Assembly (NCBI RefSeq): GCF_014646255.1
Contig: NZ_BMNC01000001.1
Span: 186,001-250,000, forward strand
From: Lentzea pudingi
Lineage (GTDB): Bacteria; Actinomycetota; Actinomycetes; Mycobacteriales; Pseudonocardiaceae
DNA length: 64,000 bases
Direction of reading: 5' to 3'
The notes below the pieces were generated by a model. The model had not been told where the DNA came from and did no database searches. It worked only from the letters and a program-made list of their open reading frames with translations. Position numbers and translations under genes: made by a program. The first letter of the stretch is position 1; every line of letters starts with the position of its first letter. Shown here in pieces: positions 5,993-14,766 of the stretch.

Positions 5993-8872
5993 ATGGGATT
6001 ACGTCGTCTGTGCGTGGCCGTGGTGGCCATGTTGCTCGGAGGTCTGCTCACGGTGGTGACGCAGGGGGCCGCGCAGGCCGAGGTGTGGCACCCGAGGCAG
6101 GAGTGGCTGCGCCAGTCCACCGCCGGGTTGTTCCTGCACTGGGGCATGTTCACCGCCCCGAAGCACCTGAACTGCGCCGAGTGGGAGCGCGACGTCACCG
6201 GTGGCGGCTGGACCGCCGGCTACTGGATCGACGAGGCCCGCAAGCTCGGCGCCTCGTACGTCGTGCTGGCGACGTTCCACAGCAGGCTCGGCTACGCGCG
6301 GCCGTGGCCCTCGCAGGTCCCCGGCAGCTGCGCGACCGAACGCGACCTGCTCGGTGAGCTGGTCCGGGCGGGCAGGGCCAAGGGCGTGAAGGTCGTCCTC
6401 TACATGACCGACGACCCGCAGTGGCACAGCGAGCAGGGCGTCCAGATGCTCGACTCGGCCGCCTACTCCGCCTACAAGGGCGAGCAGGTCGACCTCACCA
6501 CCCGCGAGGGCTTCGGCAAGTACAGCTACGACCTGTTCTTCGAGGTCATGAGGAACTACGACGACCTCGCGGGCTTCTGGATCGACAACGACAACGAGTA
6601 CTGGGAGCGCAACAAGCTCTACGAGCAGATCCGGCAGTTGCGGCCGACGTGGTTGCTGAACAACAACAACGAGGACACGCCGATCATGGACACGGTCTCG
6701 AACGAGCAGAAAACCGGCATGTTCCCGTCCTACGACTACCCGGCGGCGACGTTCACGCCGATGCCGCGCCTGTCCGAGGCCTGCTACAAGCTGCCGAACA
6801 CGGGGGACTGGTGGTACGACGGCGGCAGCCACGCCGTCGACACGCGCCTGAACACCGGCCGCTACGTCACGAACGCGGGCTCGTCGATCAAGTCGCTGAT
6901 GGCCGAGACGCCGATGGTGAACGGCCGGATGCCCGCGCAACAGGAGGCCTACAACGACTTCATGGCGCAGTGGGTGCCGCCGATCCGCGAGTCGATCCAG
7001 GGCGTCGAGGGCGCCGGGTACCTGTACGGCGGCATGCAGCCCGGCTTCTGGAACGACGGCGCGCACGGCGTGATCACCATCAACCCGAGGACCGGGAAGC
7101 AGTACGTCCACGTCGTGACGAGGCCACGAGCCGACTTCGTTCGCCTGCGGGACAACGGGTATCGGGTCACGAGCGTCCGCGACCTGCGCACCGGCGAGCA
7201 GTTGCGGATCTCGCAGTCGGCCGGGCACCTGACGATCCAGGGCATCACCAAGTGGGACGAGTACGACACCGTGTTCGCCGTGGAAACCTCTGGACAGCAA
7301 GGCTTCCACGCCGGTGTGAAGGCTTCGGCGACGTCGTCCGAGAACGGATTCCCCGCCTCGAACCTCACCGACGGCGACTTCGAGACCTACTGGGACGCTG
7401 CCGGTGCCCAGCCCGTCTCGATCTCGCTCGACCTGGGCCGGCGCAGGAAGGCCGCGTTCCTCGCGATCAACCAGCGCGAGTCGTCACCGACGCACGCCCG
7501 CGTGTCGTTCGGCAGGCCCGAGGACTCGAGTCGCATCAAGGACTACCAGCTGACGGCGTCGAACGACGGCCGTGACTGGTGGCACGTCCGCAGCGGCGCG
7601 TTGCCGTCCGCCCGCGGCACGCAGTTCATCGACATCGGCGCGCAGGAGGCCAGGTACCTCAGGCTGACCGTGCTGAACACCTGGAGCGGTCCGCAGGCCC
7701 CGGTGTACTTCAACGAACTGAGGATCGACGAGATCCGGGTCGGGCACAGCTATCCGCGCGGGCTGCATGGCGGCACGTGGGAGGCCGAGGACGCGGCACG
7801 GTCAGGTTCGGCGCGCAGTGAGTTCTGCGCCGCCTGCTCCGGCACCCGTCAGGTGACCGGGCTCGGCGGTGGTGAGCGCGACGCCGTGACCTATCGCGAT
7901 GTTTCCGTTGCGGCTGCGGGAACTTACCGCCTGCAGCTCGACCTGACGGCTGGCGAGGCGTTCGCGGTGTCGGTCTCGGTGAACGGCGCGCCGCCGCTTT
8001 CCGTTGCGGTGCCGAAGGATCGTGCCGACGTGCCGGACCCGACGTCGATCGCGGTGCCGTTGAACGCGGGCAGCAACACCGTGAGGGTCTTCAGCGCCGG
8101 ACGGCTCGGGCTCGACCGCATCTCGATCGGCGGGCTGCCGCAGTCGACCTACACGCCGAAGACGACCCTGACCGTGCAACCTCATGGCGTGCAATGGGTC
8201 GCGCCAGGGCAGCAGTCCGTGAAGATCACCGCCCGGCTGCGGTTCGACGCCGACGACCAGATCGATGCCGTCTCGCTGGCACCGGTGCTGCCCGCGGGGT
8301 GGACGTTGACCGGGGCACCGGCCACCCGCGCGTCGATGCGCCTGGCCGGGCTGCTCGAAGGGGTGTGGACCGCGACCTCGCCCGCCGGTCAGGACGCAGG
8401 CTCGGTGAACATCCCGGTCACGGCGTCGTTCCAGCTCCTGGGCTCGGACCGGGCGGTCTCCGGTGCGGTCCCGGTGCGCACCAGGCCCGCCGACCGCGTG
8501 TTCGTGCGCGAGGCCGAGGACTCGGCCAACCAGTTCGGCGCCACGGGGCTGACGAACTGCGGGCAGTGCTCGGGCGGGGAGAAGGTGCGCAACATCGGCG
8601 GCAGCGCGGACGCGTCGGTCACCTTCCCGAACGTGACCGTGCCGGAAACGCGGTCCTACCGGCTCTTCGTCCAGTACACGGTGAACGGCCCGCGCTCGTT
8701 CTTCGTGACGGTCAACGGCGGCACACCGGTCGAGATCAGGGTCGACGGGGTTGGCAACACCATCCCGGCCGTGGCCGAGATCCCCGTGGCGCTCATCGCC
8801 GGTGCCAACACCATCCGGTTCGGCAACGACACCGCGGGCGCTCCCGACCTCGACCGGATCGCGGTCGGTTAG
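5993..8872 (+). CDS. Secreted GH29-type alpha-L-fucosidase with discoidin and two CBM35-like modules
   Basis: A 959-residue exported enzyme. A Sec signal peptide ends near AQAE (about residue 29). The GH29 barrel spans about 30-425, with the family motif LFLHWGMF (46-53) and the candidate nucleophile Asp198 in GFWIDND, where GH29 enzymes carry WxD. It is followed by an F5/8-type C (CBM32) module (about 440-580), a CBM35/CBM6-like module starting TWEAEDAARSG (about 597-715), an alpha-galactosidase NEW3-like beta-sandwich (about 725-835), and a second CBM35-like module (about 838-959, VFVREAEDSANQFG). It should release terminal fucose from glycans outside the cell. It is the first of three co-directional genes; the next starts 11 bp downstream. 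Confidence 0.85.
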   Translation: MGLRRLCVAVVAMLLGGLLTVVTQGAAQAEVWHPRQEWLRQSTAGLFLHWGMFTAPKHLNCAEWERDVTGGGWTAGYWIDEARKLGASYVVLATFHSRLGYARPWPSQVPGSCATERDLLGELVRAGRAKGVKVVLYMTDDPQWHSEQGVQMLDSAAYSAYKGEQVDLTTREGFGKYSYDLFFEVMRNYDDLAGFWIDNDNEYWERNKLYEQIRQLRPTWLLNNNNEDTPIMDTVSNEQKTGMFPSYDYPAATFTPMPRLSEACYKLPNTGDWWYDGGSHAVDTRLNTGRYVTNAGSSIKSLMAETPMVNGRMPAQQEAYNDFMAQWVPPIRESIQGVEGAGYLYGGMQPGFWNDGAHGVITINPRTGKQYVHVVTRPRADFVRLRDNGYRVTSVRDLRTGEQLRISQSAGHLTIQGITKWDEYDTVFAVETSGQQGFHAGVKASATSSENGFPASNLTDGDFETYWDAAGAQPVSISLDLGRRRKAAFLAINQRESSPTHARVSFGRPEDSSRIKDYQLTASNDGRDWWHVRSGALPSARGTQFIDIGAQEARYLRLTVLNTWSGPQAPVYFNELRIDEIRVGHSYPRGLHGGTWEAEDAARSGSARSEFCAACSGTRQVTGLGGGERDAVTYRDVSVAAAGTYRLQLDLTAGEAFAVSVSVNGAPPLSVAVPKDRADVPDPTSIAVPLNAGSNTVRVFSAGRLGLDRISIGGLPQSTYTPKTTLTVQPHGVQWVAPGQQSVKITARLRFDADDQIDAVSLAPVLPAGWTLTGAPATRASMRLAGLLEGVWTATSPAGQDAGSVNIPVTASFQLLGSDRAVSGAVPVRTRPADRVFVREAEDSANQFGATGLTNCGQCSGGEKVRNIGGSADASVTFPNVTVPETRSYRLFVQYTVNGPRSFFVTVNGGTPVEIRVDGVGNTIPAVAEIPVALIAGANTIRFGNDTAGAPDLDRIAVG

Positions 8873-8883
8873 GGTGCGGTCGC

Positions 8884-9840
8884 ATGGGGGAAGAGAATCT
8901 GTGGCAGGGCATTTCCTACTACGACTGGAAGAACCTCGCGGCGGTGCGCGCGAAGCTGGACGCGGGCGCTGATCCGGACGGCGGCCCGTTCTGGATGCCT
9001 CCGCTGCACATGGCGGCGGAGGTGGGCTCCGCCGAGGTCGTGGCGGAGGTCGTCGCTCGTGTCCGCGACGTCGACCAGGTCTTCGACGGCCGCACAGCGC
9101 TGTGGCGGGCGGTGCACGAGGCCAAGGCCGACAGCGCTCAGGTGCTGCTCGCCGCGGGCGCGGATCCGTTGCGTCCCATGATGTCCGGCTGGTCGCCCGC
9201 CCGGCTCAGCCTCACCACGCCGCACGTGATCCCCTCGGCCGAGACGCTGACCGCGGCCGAGTGGGACGCGACCGCGGAGTGCGGCAGGCTGGTCACCGCG
9301 TTGAAGCATTTTCCGCACTTCGACGGTTTCAGCGTCGCGTGCGTCGCGGGGATCGACGCCGCCGAGGTCGCGCGCAGGCTGAACGCCGAGGTGGTGCCCG
9401 CGGCCGACGTCCCGGCGGAGGTGCCGATGGGGGACTGGTACCCCTCTCCGTTCGGGGAGGCGACCGAGCGCGCTGTCAGCGTCACCGAGGTGCCGGGCGG
9501 GTGCATCCTGTTCCAGCCCTGGTACTTCAACGTCCAGACGCCCGTGGTGATGAGCCTGCTGTCCGCGGGCACCGTCGTGTACGGCATGTACGCGAACCCG
9601 AAGAGCGGCAACCAGGGCAGCACCTACCGCGACGGTGAGTACGTCGGCAGCGACCTGCACCCCGGCGGCGGCCCGAACGACGGCGGGGACACGGCGGAGG
9701 TGCTGCTGGAACACCTGTACGCCCACAAGGCCGTGGCCTACTGCTGCGCCTACGCGGGCGTGCGCCCGAAGAACGACAAGGCGTTCACCGAGCCGGACCA
9801 GTGGCTCATCCTTCCGGATCGCGACTACTGGCGCGCATGA
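8884..9840 (+). CDS. Ankyrin-repeat protein
   Basis: A 318-residue cytoplasmic protein. The N-terminal third holds ankyrin-type units (AGADPDGGPFWMPPLHMAAEVG, then DGRTALWRAVHEAKADSAQVLLAAGADPL). The remaining 200 residues form a conserved-looking but unrecognised domain ending in DQWLILPDRDYWRA. There is no signal peptide or membrane helix. Ankyrin repeats imply protein binding; no partner is evident. It begins 11 nt after the fucosidase stop and ends 7 nt before the DUF2236 gene, so co-transcription is likely although the functions look unrelated. Confidence 0.75.
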   Translation: MGEENLWQGISYYDWKNLAAVRAKLDAGADPDGGPFWMPPLHMAAEVGSAEVVAEVVARVRDVDQVFDGRTALWRAVHEAKADSAQVLLAAGADPLRPMMSGWSPARLSLTTPHVIPSAETLTAAEWDATAECGRLVTALKHFPHFDGFSVACVAGIDAAEVARRLNAEVVPAADVPAEVPMGDWYPSPFGEATERAVSVTEVPGGCILFQPWYFNVQTPVVMSLLSAGTVVYGMYANPKSGNQGSTYRDGEYVGSDLHPGGGPNDGGDTAEVLLEHLYAHKAVAYCCAYAGVRPKNDKAFTEPDQWLILPDRDYWRA

Positions 9841-9847
9841 TGGAGTG

Positions 9848-10678
9848 ATGCTGGATGCGCTGAGGCGGCAGTTGAGCCGGGGACTGTTCGAGAAGGTCGT
9901 GGGTCCGGAGCGGGAGGAGCACGCGCGCCGGATCCACGACGCGCCCGGCCCCCGGTGGTTCGCCGACGACAGACCGATCCGGCACGTTCACGCTGATCAC
10001 GCCATGTTCATCGGCGGGCTGCGAGCGTTGCTGCTGCAGTCGTTGCACCCGCTCGCGATGGCGGCGGTGGCGCAGCACTCCGACTACAAGACCGATCCGT
10101 GGGGCCGGTTGCAACGCACGAGCCTGTTCGTCGGCGTTACCACCTACGGCACCGCCGCGGACGCGTTGAAGGCCGTCGAACGGCTCGCGCGCATCCACAA
10201 GCACATCCACGGCACCGCACCGGACGGCCGGCAGTACCGCGCCGACGACCCGCACCTGCTGGGCTGGGTGCACGTGGCCGAGGTCGACAGCTTCCTGCGC
10301 TGCCACCAGCGCTACGGCGAGAAACCGCTCGACGACTACGACGGATACGTCGCCGACATGGCCGTCATCGCGGACGCCATGGGCATCCCGAACCCACCGC
10401 GCACGACCGCCGAGCTCGACGCGAAGCTGAACTCGTATCGAGCCGAGCTGAAGGGCACGGCGGAGGCACGGCAGGCGGCCAGGTTCCTGCTGTTCAAGGC
10501 CCCGTTGCCGCTGGTGGCGCGCGGCCCGTACGGGATCCTGAGCGCCACGGCGGTGGCGACGCTGCCGGTGTGGGCGAGGATGCCGCTGCGGCTGCCCTAC
10601 CTACCGGTCGCCGAGGCCACGGGCGTGCGGTTCGCGGGCCACGCGTTGATGCGCGGCCTTCGGTGGGTCACGAGCTGA
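9848..10678 (+). CDS. DUF2236 / MpaB-like oxygenase family protein
   Basis: A 276-residue protein of the DUF2236 (MpaB/latex-clearing-like) family, putative heme-dependent oxygenases. Visible signatures are HADHAMFIGGLRALLLQSLHPLAMAA (about 37-62), the histidine-rich RIHKHIHG, and WVHVAEVDSFL. These correspond to the conserved helical core with His ligands. Actinomycetes have many paralogs, most without known substrates. The start ATG at 9848 lies 7 nt after the ankyrin gene. The C-terminus overlaps the convergent alpha/beta hydrolase by 11 bp. Confidence 0.82.
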   Translation: MLDALRRQLSRGLFEKVVGPEREEHARRIHDAPGPRWFADDRPIRHVHADHAMFIGGLRALLLQSLHPLAMAAVAQHSDYKTDPWGRLQRTSLFVGVTTYGTAADALKAVERLARIHKHIHGTAPDGRQYRADDPHLLGWVHVAEVDSFLRCHQRYGEKPLDDYDGYVADMAVIADAMGIPNPPRTTAELDAKLNSYRAELKGTAEARQAARFLLFKAPLPLVARGPYGILSATAVATLPVWARMPLRLPYLPVAEATGVRFAGHALMRGLRWVTS

Positions 10679-11432
10679 GGAAGTCCATCACCAAAGGCGA
10701 GGCTTCGGCGCGGAACTCCTCGAAGTAGCCGTGCCGTGCGCCTTCGACGAGGTGCATCTTCGCGTTCGGGATGCGTTCCGTGATCAGGGGAGCGTTGGCC
10801 GTCGGGTTGAAGATGTCCTCGGTGCCGTGCACGACCAGCGTCGGTGCGGTGATCGACGGCAGCACGTTCCACGCGTCGTGCTCGGCGCTCGCGAAGAGGT
10901 GCCGCTTGCGCGCGTACGGCGGCATCTGCGGGTCGCCGAGCGTGTTGTACGGGCCCTTGTAGGCCGGGGTGTACATCAGTTCTTCCAAGGCCCTGCGCGC
11001 CTTCATCGGCTCGACCTGCGCGAGCGACTTGCGCACCTCGGCGCTGCGCTCGATGCCGTGCGCGCCGCCGGGGGAGGTGCAGCCCAGCACCAGGCGGTCC
11101 ACGTGCTCACCGTGTCCGGCCGCGAGCCACTGCGCGATCCGGCCGCCCATCGACGTGCCGTAGACGTGGGCCCGGTCGATGCCCGCGTCGGCGAGGATCG
11201 CGACGCAGTCCTCGGCGAACATCCGCGTGCTGTACGGGGCGTCGGGCTTGTCGCTGGAACCGGTGCCGCGGTGGTCGGTGACGATCGTCGTGAACCGCGC
11301 GGAGAAGTCCTCGCGGACCTGTGACCACCACTTCGAGGAGTTCGCCTGACCCGCGATGAGCAGCAGTGGGGGTCCGGAGCCCTCGACCGAGTAGAAGAGC
11401 CTGGTTCCGTCGGAGGCACGAGCGAGGGGCAC
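10668..11432 (-). CDS. Alpha/beta hydrolase
   Basis: A 254-residue alpha/beta-hydrolase fold protein. The nucleophile elbow is GTSMGG (Ser94), with acid candidate Asp in VVHGTEDIFN and base His in EGARHGYFEE. There is no signal peptide, so it is cytoplasmic. It resembles 3-oxoadipate enol-lactonase or esterase-like hydrolases, but the substrate cannot be told. It stands alone: convergent with the DUF2236 gene and divergent from the chitinase, with a 250-bp intergenic region upstream carrying a large hairpin. Confidence 0.85.
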   Translation of the reverse strand: MPLARASDGTRLFYSVEGSGPPLLLIAGQANSSKWWSQVREDFSARFTTIVTDHRGTGSSDKPDAPYSTRMFAEDCVAILADAGIDRAHVYGTSMGGRIAQWLAAGHGEHVDRLVLGCTSPGGAHGIERSAEVRKSLAQVEPMKARRALEELMYTPAYKGPYNTLGDPQMPPYARKRHLFASAEHDAWNVLPSITAPTLVVHGTEDIFNPTANAPLITERIPNAKMHLVEGARHGYFEEFRAEASPLVMDFLSS

Positions 11433-11504
11433 GACCGAGCAGTCTAGTGGCGTGACCTGGCCCGTTGGCGGGCGGATTCACGCTCAGCAGGGCGCCTCGC
11501 GGCA

Positions 11505-11551
11505 CCGCCCCCACGCCCCCGTACGACTCCGGTACGAGGACGTGGGGGCGG
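11505..11551. repeat. Large imperfect hairpin in the hydrolase/chitinase intergenic region
   Basis: Arms CCGCCCCCACG and CGTGGGGGCGG (11505-11515, 11541-11551) enclose a 4/4 mismatch bulge and an inner stem CGTAC/GTACG around a 7-nt loop. It is upstream of both flanking divergent genes, so it is not an obvious terminator for either. It could be an RNA structure in the hydrolase leader, a protein-binding dyad or a dispersed palindromic repeat. Confidence 0.6.
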
Positions 11552-11615
11552 CACCACGATGCACCCGTCTGACCGCGAATCCGCCCGGCACCGTGCCAGG
11601 CCACGCCACTGAACC

Positions 11616-11645
11616 TTGACTTCGCGATAGATGGTCTAGTCCAAT
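11616..11645 (+). promoter_or_regulatory. Chitinase promoter with DasR-like dre operator
   Basis: TGGTCTAGTCCA at 11632-11643 differs at one base from the core of the DasR operator known from actinomycete chitin/GlcNAc genes (consensus ACTGGTCTAGACCACT). A TTGACT hexamer at 11616-11621 lies upstream, so the site would cover the -10 region. Position about 50 bp before the chitinase start is what is known for DasR-controlled chi genes. Confidence 0.65.
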
Positions 11646-11691
11646 TCGGGGTGACCCCCTGCCGGCCGCCAACGCGTGAGGGATGGAACCC

Positions 11692-13185
11692 ATGCTGTTG
11701 TTCGCTCGAATATCCGCGGTGGCCGCACTGGTGCTCGGCACCGTGATCGTGAGCCTCGCCCCCGCCAGTGCCGCCGGAGTGACGGCGACGTTCTCCAAGA
11801 ACGGCTGGAGCACCGGGTACACCGCGACGGTGACGATCAAGAACGAGACCAGCGCGGCGATCAGCTCCTGGAAGGTCGAGTTCGACTACCCGGCCTCGAC
11901 CACCGTCGGTGCCTACTGGGACTCGCTGCTCACCAAGAGCGGCAACCACCACACCTTCGTCAACCGGGAGTACAACGGCTCCGTCGCGCCTGGGGCGAGC
12001 GTGACGTTCGGCTTCAACGCCGCCGGCACCGCCGACCCGTCGAACTGCACTGTGAACGGTGCGGCGTGTACCGGTGGCACGGGTCCGACTACGTCCTCGA
12101 CGACGTCTTCGACCACGACTACTACGACAACTACTACGACCACCACCACGACCGGTCAGCCGCCCACGGGGCAGTTGCCGCGCAAGGTGCTCGTCGGGTA
12201 CCTGCACGCGAGCTTCGCCAACGGCTCCGGCTACATCCGCATGAAGGACGTGCCGGACGAGTGGGACGTCATCAACCTCTCGTTCGCCGAGCCGACCAGT
12301 GCGACGAGCGGGGACCTGCGCTTCGCCCAGTGCCCGGTCGCGGAGTGCCCGAACGTCGAGTCCGAGGCCGAGTTCATCGCCGGCATCCGCGCCCAGCAGG
12401 CGAAGGGCAAGAAGGTCAACATCTCGATCGGCGGCCAGAACGGGCAGGTGCGGCTCGAGACCGCGGCGGCGCGCGACGCGTTCGTGCGGTCGGTCGGCGG
12501 CATCATCGACAAGTACGGCCTGAACGGCCTCGACGTCGACTTCGAGGGCCACTCGCTGTCGCTCAACCCCGGCGACCTCGACTTCAAGAACCCGACCACG
12601 CCCGTGGTCGTGAACCTGATCTCGGCGCTGCGGTCGCTGAAGGCCCGCTACGGAGCCGACTTCGTCCTGACGATGGCCCCGGAGACGTTCTTCGTGCAGG
12701 TCGGCTACCAGTTCTACGGCGGCACGGGCACCGGCGACGCGCGCACGGGCGCGTACCTGCCGGTGATCGAGGCCATGCGCAACGACCTGACGTTGCTGCA
12801 CGTGCAGGACTACAACTCCGGACCCGTGATGGGGCTGGACAACCAGTACCACAACATGGGTGGCGCGGACTTCCACGTGGCGATGACCGACATGGTGCTC
12901 GCCGGGTTCCCCGTGCGGGGTGACGCGTCGAAGTTCTTCGCGGGCCTGCGCCAGGACCAGGTCGCGATCGGCCTGCCCGCCGCGATGTACGCGGGCAACG
13001 GGTTCACGTCGGTCGCGGACGTCCAGACCGCGTTGGACTGCCTCACCAAGGGCACGCGGTGCGGCAGCTACAAACCTCGCGGTGTGTACCCGAACCTGCG
13101 TGGGCTCATGACGTGGTCGATCAACTGGGACAAGTACAACAACTACGAGTTCTCCAAGGCCCACCGGGCTTATCTGCCTCGGTGA
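11692..13185 (+). CDS. Secreted CBM2-GH18 chitinase
   Basis: A 497-residue exported chitinase. Signal peptide cleaves near ASA-AG. A CBM2-type cellulose/chitin-binding module follows (about 29-128, with paired Cys in NCTVNGAACTGG), then a Thr-rich linker including a run of 14 threonines, then a GH18 catalytic domain (about 165-497). The GH18 active-site motif reads NGLDVDFEG, with the catalytic Glu at about 285; the first Asp of DxxDxDxE is replaced by Asn. Streptomyces ChiC-type chitinases share this CBM2-linker-GH18 order. The ATG at 11692 has GAGGG nine bases upstream; an ATG at 11683 adds three residues with poor spacing. Likely induced by chitin via the DasR-like site. Confidence 0.92.
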   Translation: MLLFARISAVAALVLGTVIVSLAPASAAGVTATFSKNGWSTGYTATVTIKNETSAAISSWKVEFDYPASTTVGAYWDSLLTKSGNHHTFVNREYNGSVAPGASVTFGFNAAGTADPSNCTVNGAACTGGTGPTTSSTTSSTTTTTTTTTTTTTTGQPPTGQLPRKVLVGYLHASFANGSGYIRMKDVPDEWDVINLSFAEPTSATSGDLRFAQCPVAECPNVESEAEFIAGIRAQQAKGKKVNISIGGQNGQVRLETAAARDAFVRSVGGIIDKYGLNGLDVDFEGHSLSLNPGDLDFKNPTTPVVVNLISALRSLKARYGADFVLTMAPETFFVQVGYQFYGGTGTGDARTGAYLPVIEAMRNDLTLLHVQDYNSGPVMGLDNQYHNMGGADFHVAMTDMVLAGFPVRGDASKFFAGLRQDQVAIGLPAAMYAGNGFTSVADVQTALDCLTKGTRCGSYKPRGVYPNLRGLMTWSINWDKYNNYEFSKAHRAYLPR

Positions 13186-13190
13186 CGGGG

Positions 13191-13215
13191 TGGGGGCGGC
13201 TTCGCGCCGCCCCCA
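13191..13215. terminator. Bidirectional hairpin terminator
   Basis: Perfect stem TGGGGGCGGC/GCCGCCCCCA (10 bp) around a TTCGC loop, lying between the convergent chitinase and TenA-like genes. No T-run, as is common for GC-rich actinomycete terminators. Confidence 0.85.
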
Positions 13216-13218
13216 TCT

Positions 13219-13860
13219 TCACGCCAGAGTCGACCAGAACTGCAGTTCGTAGGCTTGCAGCAGGCGGCCGTAGCGCCAGGCGTGCTTCGGCTGCCAGCCC
13301 GCGTCGAGTGCGGCCTGGATGGCGGCGATCGCGCGGTCTTCGAGTTGTGGTGCGGGAGTGGCGAAGAAGTCGACGAACGCACACGCCTCGTCGCCGAAGC
13401 CGTAGTGCTCGCGCAGACCCTTGGCCATGCGCGCGCAGTAGCCGCCCCAGGCGGTGAAATTCGCCAGGATCGCGAGGATCACGTCTGTTGGTTCGCCGTT
13501 GAGCGCCATCCACGCCTGGTAGGCGGGGTAGGCCTGGCAACCCGGGAACGGTTCGTAGGCGTGGAAGTCCTTGGCCTGCATGCCGGCCGCCTCGGCCAGC
13601 GGTTGCAGCATGTGGAGCACCAGTTCCTCGCCGCCTGCCAGCAGGGTGAAGAACGCCCGTGCGTTCGGCTCGGAGGCCTTGCTGGCCAGGGCTAGGAATG
13701 TTCGCCAGTCCGACGACACGATGTGGTTCTCTTCCGCGGCGAACGTCTGGATCACGGCGCGCGGGGCCTGTCCGGTTTCGATCAGTTTCACCACGAGGTT
13801 GTCGTGGTCACCGGGGTGCAGCTCCGTCCGGATGCGCGTGACCAGCTCTTTTGCGTTCAT
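13219..13860 (-). CDS. TenA / heme-oxygenase-like fold protein
   Basis: A 213-residue all-helical protein of the TenA/thiaminase-II to heme-oxygenase-like superfamily. Cues are AAEENHIVSSDWRTFLAL, EPFPGCQAYPAYQAWMAL, LANFTAWGGYCARMAKGL and the FVDFFATPAP segment. Relatives include iron-dependent oxidases and thiamin salvage enzymes. The TenA catalytic cysteine position cannot be assigned confidently, and no thiamin genes are adjacent. The ATG at 13860 was chosen over upstream in-frame codons because family similarity begins there. It is divergent from the DUF6204 gene 68 bp away. Confidence 0.65.
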   Translation of the reverse strand: MNAKELVTRIRTELHPGDHDNLVVKLIETGQAPRAVIQTFAAEENHIVSSDWRTFLALASKASEPNARAFFTLLAGGEELVLHMLQPLAEAAGMQAKDFHAYEPFPGCQAYPAYQAWMALNGEPTDVILAILANFTAWGGYCARMAKGLREHYGFGDEACAFVDFFATPAPQLEDRAIAAIQAALDAGWQPKHAWRYGRLLQAYELQFWSTLA

Positions 13861-13928
13861 GGTCGAGATTGTTCCGCAACTGGGAAATCGTTGGCCAGAG
13901 CGGTGGGGATCGGGGAGCATCCTGCGGC

Positions 13929-14261
13929 GTGGCTGAGCACACTTATCGGGTACTTGTTCGGGGGCGGTTCGCTGACCTCACGGCTGAGCAGCGTTCGTCG
14001 CTGCTCGAGCGGTTGCAGGGGTTTGAGTTTCTGAGGGATGCGGGGTTCAGCGAGGGTGGGGCGTTGACGTTCGATGAGAAGCTCGATTTTTTCAGTTATC
14101 GGGTGATTTTGGCGGTTGAGGAGAAGCCGGACGAGGCTGGGTTGCGGCGGGCTTCGGCTGCGCTCGATGCGTTGGGGGTGGACTTCAAGGGGTTGAAGGC
14201 CAAGGTCACCGACATGGACGAGATGAAGATCAATCGGCCTCGGCGGTTGGGGGCTGGCTGA
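13929..14261 (+). CDS. DUF6204 family protein
   Basis: A 110-residue soluble protein. The N-terminal EHTYRVLVRGRFADLT and central LDFFSYRV, ending in DMDEMKINR, fit the small actinobacterial DUF6204 family of unknown function. The GTG at 13929 matches the usual N-terminus (VAEHTYRV); open frame further upstream is not conserved. It is probably monocistronic, and the following 500 bp are non-coding. Confidence 0.75.
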   Translation: MAEHTYRVLVRGRFADLTAEQRSSLLERLQGFEFLRDAGFSEGGALTFDEKLDFFSYRVILAVEEKPDEAGLRRASAALDALGVDFKGLKAKVTDMDEMKINRPRRLGAG

Positions 14262-14373
14262 CGCTGGTCGGCTTTTGGTGGTTGGTGCCGGTTCCAGCGG
14301 GGTTGGTTGCGTACCTGGGTTTTGGTCGCCTTGCGAGGGTGCTCGCGCGGGTCATGACGGATCAAGGGGCTGC

Positions 14374-14494
14374 GATTGGGGCTTGACCTTGAGCCTCTGG
14401 CGGGATGCGTGACGGCCGGAAAAGGCCGGGCTGAAAAGCGCCCGGCCGTGCCCGTGAGGGTGGCATCCCGCCCCCTCAAGGTAAAGCCCCAATC
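14374..14494. repeat. 121-bp nested imperfect palindrome
   Basis: Outer arms of 20 bp (14374-14393 and 14475-14494) match with one mismatch. A second stem is GGCGGGATGC / GCATCCCGCC (14399-14408, 14463-14472), and an inner ACGGCCGG / CCGGCCGT stem surrounds AAAAGGCCGGGCTGAAAAGCG. The whole element would fold into one long branched hairpin in either strand. It does not sit at a gene end as a simple terminator. It resembles a dispersed palindromic element (REP/MITE-like) or a structured RNA. Confidence 0.75.
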
Positions 14495-14702
14495 GCCATT
14501 CGAGGCGCTCACCGCAACCAAGGTGCACGAGGTTCACACGGCTCGCTTCGCATCGCCACGCCAGGACTCGTAGGTGGACGGCTTGCGTTGCTGGCTGACC
14601 GGTTGGCACCGCGCGCCGGGCTTGCGTCGAGGTTGGCTTGCGTTGGCGAGTGCGGTTGCCGTTGGCGCAGAAGAAACCCATGCCGGTTGCCGTTTGCGAA
14701 GA

Positions 14703-14740
14703 ATCCCCGTGCCCGGCCCTTGCGGACCAGACACGGGGAT
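14703..14740 (-). terminator. Hairpin terminator of the ricin-domain gene
   Basis: Stem ATCCCCGTG / CACGGGGAT (9 bp, perfect) with a 20-nt loop, 27 nt beyond the stop codon of the leftward ricin/beta-helix gene. Confidence 0.7.
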
Positions 14741-14766
14741 GGTGTTGCGGAGCTGTCAGTGCGTCA

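Larger units (their letters stand above)
14262..14766. other. 505-bp non-coding interval with a 121-bp palindrome and a terminator
   Basis: No convincing gene on either strand. The open frames here read across inverted repeats and lack start signals or family features. It holds the palindrome at 14374-14494, a G/T-rich stretch at 14575-14690 with repeated GGCTTGCGT- and GGTTG-type words, and the terminator hairpin of the ricin-domain gene. Confidence 0.7.

Noticed and set aside
12090..12165. Threonine run in the chitinase as a frameshifting repeat or assembly error
   Set aside because: Codons ACG/ACC/ACT are mixed rather than a pure tract, and Thr-rich linkers are normal between CBM2 and GH18.
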